From: Loxodes magnus | Taxonomy: Eukaryota > Ciliophora > Karyorelictea > Loxodida > Loxodidae | Length of the DNA: 64,000 bases | Direction of reading: 5' to 3' | Assembly (NCBI GenBank): GCA_946699065.1 | Contig: CAMPDV010000252.1 | Coordinates: forward strand, 124,001-188,000 | Part shown: positions 37,426 through 48,477 of the stretch, piece after piece | Layout of the letters: every line of letters starts with the position of its first letter | Position numbering within the stretch: the stretch's first letter is position 1 | Made by a program: the position numbers and the translations under genes | The notes under the pieces: model-generated | What the model was told of the DNA's origin: nothing | Seen by the model: the letters and a program-made list of their open reading frames with translations, nothing else | The model's database searches: none

Positions 37426-38249
37426 ATAAAGATTTTTACGAACAAGCATTAGTTCTATGTTCTTATAATATAACATATTATTCACTTTTTTAGCCTTTTT
37501 AATTTAAATAACTCGTAATTAAATTAAAAAATTATTCCTTCATAAATATACTATATCATTGCTCATTGCAGCCTGAAATGATTTATCAAAGTTTTTCATT
37601 CATTAAAGCAAATAAATTTTGGAGTTGGCAAGACAAAATATATTAATTTCTTCGCAAGCCCATTTTAATAAAGGAAATAAAGCGAATGAAACTTTTGAGG
37701 AAAAATGAAGTTAATTTCACCATCTCTAACTTAATTTATTAAAGAAATAGGGAGAAGAAAGAACTAGCTCCTTCTATTTATATTTATATGATTAACTTAC
37801 TTTAAAAGTAAAATTATAGTTTTTAAATATTTTATCTAATTAGAATTAGTTAGGCTTATTTTTACCTATGAAGAGTAATAATAATCTATTTGCATATCTT
37901 TAAATTCTTTATTTTTTGATATATTTTTAATACAATTTATTGATTTTAACTTCAGTTATAATATACCTTTATCTATTTCTTCATTCAAAGTTATAAAGAA
38001 CACATAAAAACATAAAATATGCCAATTAATTGAAAATCTATAATTTAAGAATTTTAAATAAAGTAAAATTAATAGTACTTAAATGCTTTTCATGTTGCTA
38101 AATAGGAAAATTACTATGATAGAACAAGTAAAAAATAAGAGAAGCAATATGATATGTGTCAAATGAATTTAGTGTTTAAAAATTAAGCAGAATAAATTGA
38201 TTGATTGATAATATATTTTAAATTATCATAATGAAAAATATTTATTTAT

Positions 38250-39055
38250 CTAATTCAGAAAAAACAATGGAGCAATCTATTTGCCTTTCCAAAAACAAAA
38301 CTAAAAACGAAAAAAAAGTGGCAAGACAATTATTGAAATAACATAAACTAGAAGAGAAATCAAGCTCCTCATCAGAAGGTAAAATTATGATAGGAACATC
38401 TCAGAAGAATCTAGGTAAGATTGAAGAGAAATCAGAATTCTTTTTATAGCTCGACTAAATGAAAAAAAATCTCTGGGTATCAAGAAATAGTTTATAACAA
38501 AGGAGAAAAAAGCAGGGAATTAAGAATTTCATAGATGATCAAAATCATGAATTTTTATAATTTGACGTCAGTTAATCCAGAATAATTTAGTAACGGAATA
38601 ATAATTATATTAATAGTCTCAAACGAATCTTAAACAAAACCATGACATGATCATTGAAAAGGAATTTATTTGAAAAAATGTTCAAGAAAAACAGAAAGAT
38701 GAAAAGATTGACCAAGAATAAATAAAATGAATAAATCAGCTTGAAAAAAAGTATTTTTGAAAAAACCTTTGAAAATATAAATCAAACAATGTTGGTATTG
38801 CAAATATAGCTGACATTTATTGAAAACTTGTGGTGGGTGAAACTAACGCAACTAAAATAACAATTAAGAACGTGAAGGACGCTCAATAGACTCTATATTA
38901 CTGAAACAGTAATTTATAAAATAAAATCATTTGCAGGAAACTCCGAATATTTTTAGTGGTTACATCCACGGTAAAAAAATGGTAGTAAGAAACTGACTGA
39001 GATTTCAGGTATTGCAAGACTTTTAAATTTTAAGTTCATTATTACTATTATTTAT
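38250..39055 (+). mobile_element. CC-ORF element inserted into the IR-1 right arm
   Basis: Comparison with the left arm shows an empty site there. The left arm (complement, near 3,860) runs AAATTTATTTAAACCAAATT. In the right arm the same flank is split, with ATTTATTTATC before the insert and a TTATTTATTTATTTAAGCCA run after it. The repeated ATTTATTTA at both ends is a plausible target-site duplication. The insert starts just before the ORF at 38,267 and ends in a hairpin (CTGA-CTGAGATT-TCAG at about 38,992) and a TTCATTATTACTATTATT tail. These are features of non-LTR-type insertion. Confidence 0.65.
38267..38650 (+). CDS. CC-ORF protein, N-terminal open frame
   Basis: ATG at 38,267 to TGA at 38,648-38,650, 127 codons, uninterrupted in the ciliate code. 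It begins MEQSICLSKNKTKNEKK and continues with KLEEKSSSSSEGKIMIGTSQ and FLQLDQMKKN. The same N-terminal layout (MEQ, basic stretch, serine run, coiled coil) occurs in the 20.6-kb, 24-kb and 48-kb copies. The rest of the element (38,650-38,960) encodes the C-terminal part in other frames, so the copy is probably truncated by a shift. The likely role is as the RNA-binding ORF1 protein of a retroelement. Confidence 0.6.
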
Positions 39056-39844
39056 TTATTTATTTAAGCCAAATTATGAATTGAAATAAATACTATAAGA
39101 AATTAACTAAAAAATAAAAGAAAATAATATTTTTGATTTAAAAAGTAGTATCCATTTTTTCCTTTAATTAATATTTCAGCAAATTTATTAAAATAGCAAT
39201 TTCCTTTCTAATATAAAATCCAAAAATTATATTTCATTAAATTTTCAATTTTTTTCTATATACTAAGTAGACTTAATATTCATCCAATTAAAAATGTATT
39301 TTTTTATTTAGGCTTATTTAAAATAATTTAGACTGATAATATATTCTTATCTAATTTTTATTAATTTTATATATCTTTTAATTTACTTTTTAAGCTTTTT
39401 CATATAAATATAAAATTTTTATGTTTGATGAGCTAACTTTACTAGAAATTTAAATATTCTAAATAGTATATAGTAATAAGTCGATACTTTTATAACTAAT
39501 TAAAAAATATTAAATTTATAACTTTTTTAATTAAATTATTATAGCTAACTAAATTATTTCTGATTAGTTATAAAAATAGTTAAGGAAATAATTTAAGATT
39601 TAATAGTCAATCAGTTTTAAGATCTTTATAAAAAGTTGCATTATGCTTTTATTATTTATAGAGTTAAAAAGACTCATCGTTTTAAAAAATTAAAAAATGC
39701 TAATTTAATTGCTTTTTGCTTATTTTAGATTGATTACTAAGATTACTTATTTACAATTTAATAGTTTAAATTTATTAAATTAATACTAATTAAAATAGTT
39801 TAGCTTCTATTTGGATAATAAAAATAGAATCTATAAATTTAACT

Positions 39845-39950
39845 TGTTGACTCAATTACGTAAGTGAGTGAATAATAGGTTATTAGAGAGTAAATGTATT
39901 TTGAATAAATTCGAATCCTCGTTAGTAAAGATTTCGATAGACTTATGAAT
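39845..39950 (+). tRNA. tRNA-like element, IR-1 right-arm partner of 3,010-3,105
   Basis: Carries ACGTAAGTGAGTGAATAATA (A-box region) and ATTCGAATC (B box with its first base changed). It aligns with the left-arm copy over about 100 bases. Decayed. Confidence 0.3.
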
Positions 39951-40182
39951 TCTAAAACAAAGTATCTGATACAAATTTCAATAGGATGTAAGGTAAAATC
40001 AATAATAATAAACTAATTTTTAATTATTTAATCGTTCAAAATATAAAATTTAATTTTTAGCTTATTTAAGTGTTTAGAATTAATAAAACTTTCCAATAAG
40101 CTATAGTAAAATAATTTAAATATTTGTTTATGCAATAAAAACAAAATAATAAATTATATACTAGAAAGATATATTAAAAGTA

Positions 40183-40218
40183 TTAAAATGTTATTTAACT
40201 TTAAAATGTTATTTAACT
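40183..40218. repeat. 18-bp tandem duplication beside an insertion
   Basis: TTAAAATGTTATTTAACT occurs twice in a row. It lies close to the left edge of the CC-ORF insertion at 40.26-40.92 kb and is absent from the matching part of the left arm. Confidence 0.6.
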
Positions 40219-40254
40219 TTAAAATTTATATTTAAAAGGTTAAATAATAGTAAG

Positions 40255-40920
40255 TTATTTTTAAGTTTAACTTTATATTTAAATTTAACTCAAATATGTT
40301 CGGCTTCCAGCTTTATAAGTTATAAAGTTTATCATATAACTTGACATTTCTAAATATTCTTGGTTCCTGTCTTAAGTCGAATTGCAGTCTTCTTTATTTA
40401 GGGTCTTACATTGGGCTTTTTTCTTTTTTCCTCCACAGCTTTCCGTCACTTGAGGATATGAAAGTTGTCTTTTTCTTCAAAAAGTCGTTTCACAATTTTT
40501 CTTGATTTATTTTTATTTACGACATTTTCTTCATAAGTGCTTCGTGCTGCAGTAGATGTAACACTTCTTTTTAATTTTCTTGGGCCTTGTTACTTTAATT
40601 TATTCTATATCAATTGGATCTTGTTGCTGATACTAGTGATTTTTTTCTTCTATTTTTTTTTCAATTCTTTCTAGTCTCTCGTCTAGCTTGACCCAGTTCT
40701 TTTCGTCTTGTTGTTGCAAAGTTCAGATGTCGTTTTCAAGCTCTTGGACTTATTCGAAGACGCCTGCCTGCCTTGACTATTCTACCGACCATGTGCATCT
40801 CATCGTCTTCTCCATAACCAATGAGATCTTGTCTTATTTTGAACGTTTCTTCTTCAAGCTCTGTTATAGTCTTTATTAGTCTGAAGATTAGTTTAAGGGT
40901 CTAATTTTAGTCCATGCTGC
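40255..40920 (-). pseudogene. CC-ORF copy inserted into the IR-1 right arm
   Basis: This G+C-richer block is missing from the left arm. On the minus strand, segment 40,722-40,531 reads TLQQQDEKNWVKLDERLERI followed by EKKIEEKNHQYQQQDP and DIEQIKVTRPKK. It is preceded, across one TGA, by ENDI. It is followed in another frame by SVTSTAARSTYEENVVNKNK and SRKIVKRLFEEKDNF. The upstream part reads LEEETFKIRQDLIGYGEDDE. The ENDI..LQ.QD.KNW signature is shared with the IR-2 copies. The end reads YKAGSRTYLS, similar to KAGETRVPSLAK at the end of the 45-kb copy. A few frame changes; not functional as it stands. Confidence 0.6.
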
Positions 40921-42289
40921 AGATTTATTCTAAGCTATTTTTAAGTAATTAAAAATTTATTCAGTTAATTATCTTAAGAATAAGTTAAATTTTCTTTTAA
41001 TTTATTAAATAAAAAGCCAAATTCATAAATTTATTTTGATGGTCTATAAATTATAATAGCTAAAAGAATATAAAAGATATAGATATTTTAGAAATTAAAA
41101 CATTTAATATTTAAAATTATGACTATTAGATGATTTTATTAATAGATTTATTTTAAAATTTATAAATATTGCTAATTAATCTAAATAATACTAAGTAAGA
41201 TATATTATAATTTTTCCTTTAGGATTTTAATCTATATATTAATATGTAACTTAGAGATCTTTTTAATTTAATTTAATTTTTAAAAAATTCAAAAAATTGG
41301 TTTATTATTAGAAAAGAATTAGCAAATAATATTAAAAAAACATGTAATATATATATCTTTGATATACAATTCACATTAAAAATCTCAATATTACGAGAAA
41401 CAATAGTTTAATAGTATCTTTTTCAATTAATTATCTAATTTATTAAAGTTTTTAATAACATTTTTTTATTTATTTTATTGACTTAGTCGCTACCTATATA
41501 TCATTCTAAGATGGAACAATCTTAACCTATTTTATCATTTCACTTATTATATTTTGAATACATTTCATACTTTTTTATTCTCGATCTAGATCATAAATTT
41601 TAATTATAAAATTTCGGGTGCTTATTTATTATAAGTAGACGAATCAATTTAAATTAAGTCTTTAAATTTATAAGTTCGTAAATATAATATATAAAAAAGG
41701 CAAGCAATTTTAATTTAGTTTTTTTAGCCTGTAAAAATAATTTTGTTTTTAGCTTTGGTTATAAATTAATCTTATTTCCTACTAGCCTAACTTTGAACAT
41801 CTATAAATATTTTTTATTAAAGAATTTGCTTAAAATGGAATTATAAAAAACTCATTTCTACAATTTTTTTGCTTTATATTATAAAAAATGGAAAAAATTG
41901 ATTAATTTAAAATTAGTTGATTTTTTAAATTTAAACTATTTTTTCTTTTTATAAAAAATTACAAATTTTTAGAATAAATTCAGGTTGGTGCGTACAAAGC
42001 TTCATAAAAAAGAACTGAAGTAGCTAAAATCAAGCAAGTAAACTTAATAAGGAGGTTGTTAATGACTTTAATAAAATCTACAGTAAAATTTAAAAATAAA
42101 TTTCTACTATTTCCATTTAAATTATTTCAAATATTTTATGATTATTAACTTTGATTATAGCATATTAGGAAATTAAAATAAAGAAAAATAATTTTACATA
42201 CTAAAATAAAGATTCTTCAAAGTATTCCATGAATAGTTTGGTATTCAAGGGTAGCTAAGTAATAAATGATATTTCAAATGACATTTAGG

Positions 42290-42840
42290 CAGTCTTTTCA
42301 GGTAAGAATTCCATACTGACTGAACAAGTGTTTATGCTAAAAGAAAGTCAGAAAACAACGCCGTTCTATCCTCTCCATAATCCTCTTTTGGGCTAACTAG
42401 CAGATCTAAAAAAAAGTTTGTAGTGTTTAGATTAGAATTATAAGAGGTTTAAACAGTTGTTGATAGACTGAGCCTACCTTAATACAAAACGTTTCCCCGA
42501 AGATGAAGGCCGAAAACGAAATTAAGTTCACCGCTGATTCCAAATGCTTATGAGTAGGAATTAGAACCTACTTTAAAAATTAACCAAAGAGGTTAATCAG
42601 ACTAAAACGTCTTTTAAGAAAAATTATGCTAATTTTGTTAGATTAGCTAACTAAATTAACTTTCTATTCAAGGATTGAACCATCTTAGATACAAAAAGAT
42701 TTACCAAAAATCTATTAATAAGAGAAATAATATAAAAAAGACGAATACTAAAGATATGATTTATAACCTAAAATAGAAATCAAATAAAAACAATTTTATA
42801 ATAGTCAAAAAGTAAGTAAAACTTAAGATTTATTTTCGAA
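42290..42840 (+). pseudogene. Right-arm copy of the degenerate ORF at 0.99-1.80 kb
   Basis: Reads FMLKESQKTTPFYPLHNPLL then GQLADLKKSLQCLDQNYKRF. The left-arm copy has PFHPLHNPLLGQLVDLKNK. Downstream frames also match the left arm (KAENEIKF). Conserved between arms at the protein level, but broken in both. Product unknown. Confidence 0.45.
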
Positions 42841-43199
42841 AATAACAGATTGTAAATGATTAAAGTAATATTAAAATTAGTTATAAATTAATCAATAGTT
42901 TTAAAATCTGATAATTTAGAAATTCATCATCTAGTTTTATCTTTAGATTTAAACACACAAATTTAAAATTAAACTTTGTAATTTAGAAATATAATATCAA
43001 GTCAAGTAATTAAAAGATAGTTCAATAAAAACTTATTTATTTATGAAATAACTTTAGTATAATAAATATAGTCTAATAAATAATAAAAGCCTTTTAAATT
43101 AAAATTTAATCAGGATTAAAGCAAAAAGGTTTTATATATTTAAACCTAAAAAAATAAATATGAAATTTCTTAGTATTTTATTGAACTTATATAGCATAT

Positions 43200-44710
43200 A
43201 ACATAACATAATTTATTATTGAGGAGTCATTTATTTTGTTTAACATATATTAATTAATTTTTAAAAATAAATATTCACCTCCAACTTACTTGGATCTTCA
43301 CTGTTATGAATCTTGATGATTTTAAGATTATTTTTCTATACTTTTTCCTATAGGTCAAATCCCAATAATTTTCTATTTAATTCATTAACTACTTGATAGA
43401 TATAGATTTTTTTTCAAAGTTTGAATATTTTTTTCTATAAAATAAAACTTAATTTGTGCAGTGTAATTTAAATGTATATTAATATTATTTTCCTATTATT
43501 TTCTTTTATTAAAATTGGTAAAAATTCCGAATTTTGTGCCCTGGCTGCTTGTAATATCAGCATATCATTATTTTCTGATATGGAATCTCTTATATTGAAA
43601 GTTATTGTTATATATTATTTGGTCTTTAAGTTATTAGAGTTGTTTTTGCTTAGAATTTCTGACATTTTATTTTCTTTTATCATCTACTTCGCCTATTACT
43701 CCTTCTTAAATTTTTATTAATTTAAAAAAATGTATGTTAAAATTCATTATTTGTTGACTATTTACTCTTAAATAAAAATCCTTTTTTTAGGTAAAATTTC
43801 TTTTTATTCATATAAATAATATGTTTTTTCGAGCTTTTTCTGTTTTTAAATGTTTATAAAATTTTAAGAGAGATATGAATAAACAATTTTTTATGCACTT
43901 AAATAATTTCAACTTTGTTCCTCTGTTTTCCATTGTATGGGGGTTGAATATAAAAGTTAAAAAGCATATGATTTTTAAATACAAATTTGAGTTTAAATAA
44001 ATTTAAGATTATACTGCGATTATTAATAAGATTCTTTTTTCTATAAATTTCTCCTAGATCTTTTAGTAAAGCTTTTCTTAATTCATCCTCAAATTTATTT
44101 AGTATTTTCTTTTTAAATATATAATTTTTGCAACTTTTATATATTATTAATTTTAATTTAAATATCTTTATCATATTTTGTAAAAGTAATTTCTATATTT
44201 GCGTTAATAAAATTATATCTTTCTTTCTTTTTATTTACATTTTATTTTCTTCTATTTGCATTCAATCAGATTTTTAACAATAATTTTTAAGTCTGTAGAC
44301 TATTTCTCTTTATTACTTACTATTTATATGTTTCAACGTTCTATTTCTAAAACCGGATTTTAGATTGGCTATTCTAGTTTTATTGCAAGCTTCAAAATAT
44401 ATTTAAATTTTATTTCTTAAGAAAAATCATGTAGTTATTTTTTTCTACTCGTTGAAGTATTCCTAAGTTTGTTATACTTTTCTTTCAATGCTTGATCTCT
44501 TCTTACAAGCTTAATACTACTTCAAACATCTATTTAAAAGCAATTTTTCCAAAATTAGCATTTCATTAATTTCAATCTTTAAATTATCTTGATTTAAATA
44601 AAAATTTTCTTTCGAATTAGAAATTAACATTCCATCAATGTGCTTTTGCTTATATTTGTTTACATTTTTTGAATCCGAATTATTGGAGCTTGTGGAAGTT
44701 CTTTCCATAT
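43200..44710 (-). pseudogene. CC-ORF copy or tandem copies in the IR-1 right arm
   Basis: Three minus-strand open segments follow each other. 44,708-44,427 starts MERTSTSSNNSDSKNVNKY and has a coiled coil, IEINEMLILEKLLLN. 44,174-43,680 includes FEDELRKALLKDLGEIYRKK and YIQPPYNGKQRNKVEII. 43,743-43,414 contains KENKMSEILSKNNSNN and the signature SENNDMLILQAARAQNSEF. A last part near 43,300 reads NNLKIIKIHNSEDPSKLEVN, shared with the left arm and with 19.3 kb. The first segment matches the N terminus of the family (Met-Glu, Ser run). Two coiled-coil signatures suggest either a long protein or two elements in tandem. Frame changes between segments. Confidence 0.5.
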
Positions 44711-45004
44711 TTCTTAATAAATTTTTTTTATTATTTAATAACATTTTAGTAAAACTTTTTTCCGTTAAAACCAATTCTATAATAAATTAAACTGGAATTA
44801 TAAATAGCACATTTTAGAATAATTTCAATTAGCAATTTAATCTTTTAACTTCAAAGATTTATTTGGCAAAATTATAATATAAAAATTAGAATAATTTTTT
44901 ATTTATTGTTTAAAAATATATAATGTTAGATAATTTTGCTTATAATCAAAAATTATTAAATTTATTATAAATATTTAAAATAATAAAAAAACTTAAATAA
45001 AAAA

Positions 45005-45613
45005 ATGGTTGAAGGTTTCAAGTCAGATTTCTATACCACCTCTTCCTAAGCCAAAAAGGAAGAGAGGAAGCAAGAAACCAAGTCTTAATAATCTTAACAA
45101 TCTTCATTTTCACAACCTTAACCAAAACTGAACTAACAACCTGGAATCTAACAAAACGAACGAAAGCCAACATTGAAGAATATACACACGGAAACTTCAA
45201 CCTTAAGCGAGAAACCGAGGAAATAGATGAAGTCTGTTCTCCACCAGGAGGTATCAGAGTTCAACCCTTCTGGCCAGATGAGCATGGAGTAGCTCATCAA
45301 AGTGGTACTGAACCTCCAGGAAGAGGTCAAGAGATTGAAGAAGGACAACGATATGCTGATGGCAAAGCTAGACTTAACAGAAGGAATTGAGTCAAGACTT
45401 ATGTCCTATGAAAGAGATCTTAACGCCTTTTGGAATATCTCATAAAGTCAGACTAACGAATCCTAAAATTAGCTTTAGAAACAGACTGAACTGAATAACA
45501 GACTCGGAAAAGTAGAAGAGAAATTGTAAACTTTTAAGAATGAGTAAAGCTAGAATAAAATTTAATACAAGAGTAGAAAAATTGAGAGAGAGCTCAAAAT
45601 TCAAACTTTTTGA
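45005..45613 (+). CDS. CC-ORF protein, best-preserved copy
   Basis: ATG at 45,005 to TGA at 45,611-45,613, 202 codons, uninterrupted in the ciliate code with about 17 in-frame TAA/TAG codons at glutamine-like positions (for example next to CAA in Q-rich runs). Layout: a basic, Gln/Ser/Pro-rich N terminus (residues 1-60), then SVLHQEVSEF and QMSMEQLIKVVLNLQEEVKR, a coiled coil over about 85-200 with LKKDNDMLMAKLDL. The minus-strand ORF at 51.4-50.8 kb has the same core (SNIHQELSEF, QISFEQLNKVESNL), which confirms coding. G+C is well above the flanks and bases are less decayed, so this is a younger copy. Probable ORF1-type protein of a non-LTR element. Confidence 0.7.
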
Positions 45614-46090
45614 TTACTATAAAAAATATAGTATAGACATTTTTTGTACATTTAAATTAAAGAAAGAGTAAAGCGAAACTGGAGCTATACAATGGAAATC
45701 GAAGCCTAGAAAGAGCAAACAAATCAAGGAAAATAATTCAAAATAAAAAAGAAATGTTTCTGCTGTAGAAGCGTATGACATTTTTATCGGAAGTGCTAGA
45801 AATTCTAATAGAAATAAAGAAACTATTGGATAAAAGAACAATAAAAGAAGAAAAAAGAAGAAGCAAGAATGAAAAGAATGAAAAGAATGTATTGCAACCC
45901 GGATGGTTCAATATGCAAAAGGAAGGAAAAGCTGGAGAAACCCGAGTTCCCAGTCTCGCTAAAATTGGACGTCCCAAATATTTATATTTAACAGCAGGGA
46001 GCATGAACTGCTGTCCTCCTGACGAGGTTGGAAATCGCTAAAACGGAAAACTCAAAATTAATATTATTATTATTATTCTAAAAAAATTTT
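45599..46090 (+). CDS. Downstream part of the 45-kb CC-ORF element
   Basis: Two further open frames continue after the 202-codon ORF. One ends at the TGA at 45,870-45,872 and reads KRNVSAVEAYDIFIGSARNS. The other, from ATG 45,775, reads MTFLSEVLEILIEIKKLLDK and later QKEGKAGETRVPSLAKIGRP, ending GSMNCCPPDEVGNR before an (ATT)n tail at 46,055-46,078. LDKRTIKEE matches LDKRTTKNV of the 24-kb copy. These are probably the C-terminal part of the same protein after a shift, or a short second ORF. The block 45,930-46,035 is G+C-rich and can fold (CAGCAG with CTGCTG; CTGG with CCAG). Confidence 0.5.
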
Positions 46091-48210
46091 AAATTTTAAT
46101 TTCCACAGCATTTACTTTCTTTTTATTATTTACATTTTTTTTAATATTAATTTTTTTATTTTTAATTAAGTAAAATTATATTTTTAACTTTTCTTTCAAA
46201 TTATATTAATAAATTTACTATCTTCATCATTTATCATTCTATGATGATGTTGTTAAAGTCTTTAGAATTTTTATATCAAGTTTTTCATTTTTAAAGTATT
46301 AATTCAAATTTCACTTTTTATTTTATTTTAACTTTTTTTATGATATTTTTTAAATTTTATTTTATTCATCAATTTAGTTATTATTTTTAAAATTGCTTCT
46401 TTACTCGTTTTGAGTATTTAATTTTTTTTACAAAATTTTAAAAAAAATTTTATAACCATTTTTAACTGAAAAATTATATATTTTATAAAAAATAAGTTAA
46501 TATTTTATTTAAATTATTTTAGAAAATAACTCTTTTCATAATTTTTTTTATTGCGTTAATTTAATACTTAACAAATTTTTAATTTTATTATATATCATAT
46601 TAAATAGATTTAAAAATATTTATAAGAGTACTATGATTTCAGTTTTTTTCTTATTTTCCTCAAAAATTTTTATCATCTTTTCATATTTTTGCTATTTTAG
46701 ATTAAACAGGGTATATAATTTCAATTTTTCACTTTTTCTAAAAAATTTAAAAAATCTAAAAAAGTATGCAAAGTAAAAGTAGCATTAAAAACATAATTTT
46801 ACAGTAAAATATATAAAATTGGCAACTTTTATGCAATATAGGAAACATTTTTATAAAAATGATGCTCTTAAATATTTTAATGAAATTGACATTAAAATCG
46901 ATTATGATCTTTTATATATTCATAAAAAAATTTGCTAAAATAAAACTATTATTTATTAATGTAGCTCTACCATTATTAGGCTAACCACAGTTTAACTGTT
47001 AAATACTGCTATAAAAAATAAAATTTGAAAATGGAGCCATAGGTTGCATCTCTTAAGACTACAAAAGCTAATAATTATAAAATTTTCCCATATTTTTTAT
47101 AAATTTAACCACATTTTTTACACTTTTTTGGTTGTTAAGCATCACTGAAATTAATTTATTCCTTATAAATTTAAATTATTTCATTATCCATTTCTATATA
47201 AAAACTTTTACAAAAGATTAAAAATTATAAATTTTAGAAAAAAATTAAAAAGAAAACACAGTTTCAATAATTTTTTATTGAATTAAGATATTTTATTTAA
47301 ATAAGCATATATAATAAGAATAAATCTGATTATGAAATTTAATTTAAGTTATTCAAAAATTTTTATATTGATATCAATTATTTGCTCGCAAGGATAAATT
47401 TTTATAATCCAGTTATTGTTAAAATTATATTTTTTTATTTTTACCATGTACCGAAAAACACATAAATTTTTTTAGCTTTAAAAAGTTTAAATTCATATAA
47501 AAATGATATTAAATATTAAAACCAAATTTTCGAGAAGATTAAAATTTAAAATAGTACAAAAAAAGAAATGTAGAAAGTACTAAAGTTGATTGAAAATAAT
47601 AAAAACTAAAAAAATTGAAGAGAAAACTAAAATATTAAACATCTACTAAATAAACAAAAATAATTAAAAAAATATAATTAATATTTTTTAAGCTTTTTTA
47701 CATTTTGAATCAGATATATATTATATAAAGTTTAAATAAAATATCATGATTAAATTAAAAGTATAAAGTCAAAGCCTATAACTAAAATACTTTTATTATA
47801 AAGAGCTGCGCATCAACGAGGTACTACTTAATCTAGAATCAAATTTATTTATTTAATACAAATAATAAATTTTTGAGATAATTATAAAAGTAATTTATTT
47901 AGTAAAATTCTATTAGAAACAAAATCGAAAAATCTAAACATATGATCTGTAATAAAATAAATTCATTTTAAATTTTAAATTTAATAAATAAAAATAATCA
48001 AATTTGATAAAAATTCAAATTAACAGAGTAAATTGTATAAATTTAATTGATAAAGCTTTTTGAAAATTTGAAAGATTAAATAGTTTTTTGCAAAATCAAA
48101 TATTTAAAATTTATTTCGAAATTAATTATCTTTTCTAAACAATATATTTAATTAATAATGAAATCAAAATCAATATGAAAGAGATTTTTTGTGCTAAAAA
48201 AAAAAACAAA
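46091..48210. other. A+T-rich spacer, no gene seen
   Basis: Over 2 kb of low-complexity DNA. A slightly G+C-richer patch at 46,960-47,060 and another at 47,800-47,835 showed no recognisable element. Confidence 0.5.
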
Positions 48211-48360
48211 ATGGAATAGACAAATATCAAGAAAAGGGAATTCTAATGCACAAGCAATCACTAAATATGAAGAAAGTTCCTCTTAAAATATTAATAAATT
48301 TTATTTTATGAATTATATAAATTGTTTATGAAAGAATAATTAAATTTTAACAAAATTTTA
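48211..48360 (+). pseudogene. CC-ORF 5' fragment
   Basis: Starts MEQTNIKKREF and, in a neighbouring frame, continues GNSNAQAITKYEESSSQN. This matches the family N terminus (MEQ, then a glutamate-serine run). Only the first 40 or so codons are recognisable. Confidence 0.4.
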
Positions 48361-48477
48361 CAGTAAAATTAAAAATTCATTAATAGATTAAGCTTTTAAA
48401 TAAGAACGTGGAAAATTTTCAAAATATTTTTGTAAAAAAATTTCATTATGTTTCTTTTATTATTTTCAAAAATTAGG

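Larger units (their letters stand above)
37560..43880. repeat. IR-1, right arm of the long inverted repeat
   Basis: Reverse complement of 1-4,530. It is about 1.5-2 kb longer than the left arm because it holds two later insertions, at about 38,250-39,055 and 40,255-40,920, both CC-ORF copies. Other parts, including 39,060-40,180 and 40,960-42,290, are A+T-rich with no gene seen beyond the tRNA-like boxes. The convergent gene pair of the left arm is present here at 42.3-43.7 kb. Confidence 0.85.

Noticed and set aside
42575-42600. AACCAAAGAGGTTAAT, considered as a chromosome breakage sequence
   Set aside because: The known Tetrahymena 15-mer TAAACCAACCTCTTT does not fit, and the same spot in the left arm does not preserve it.
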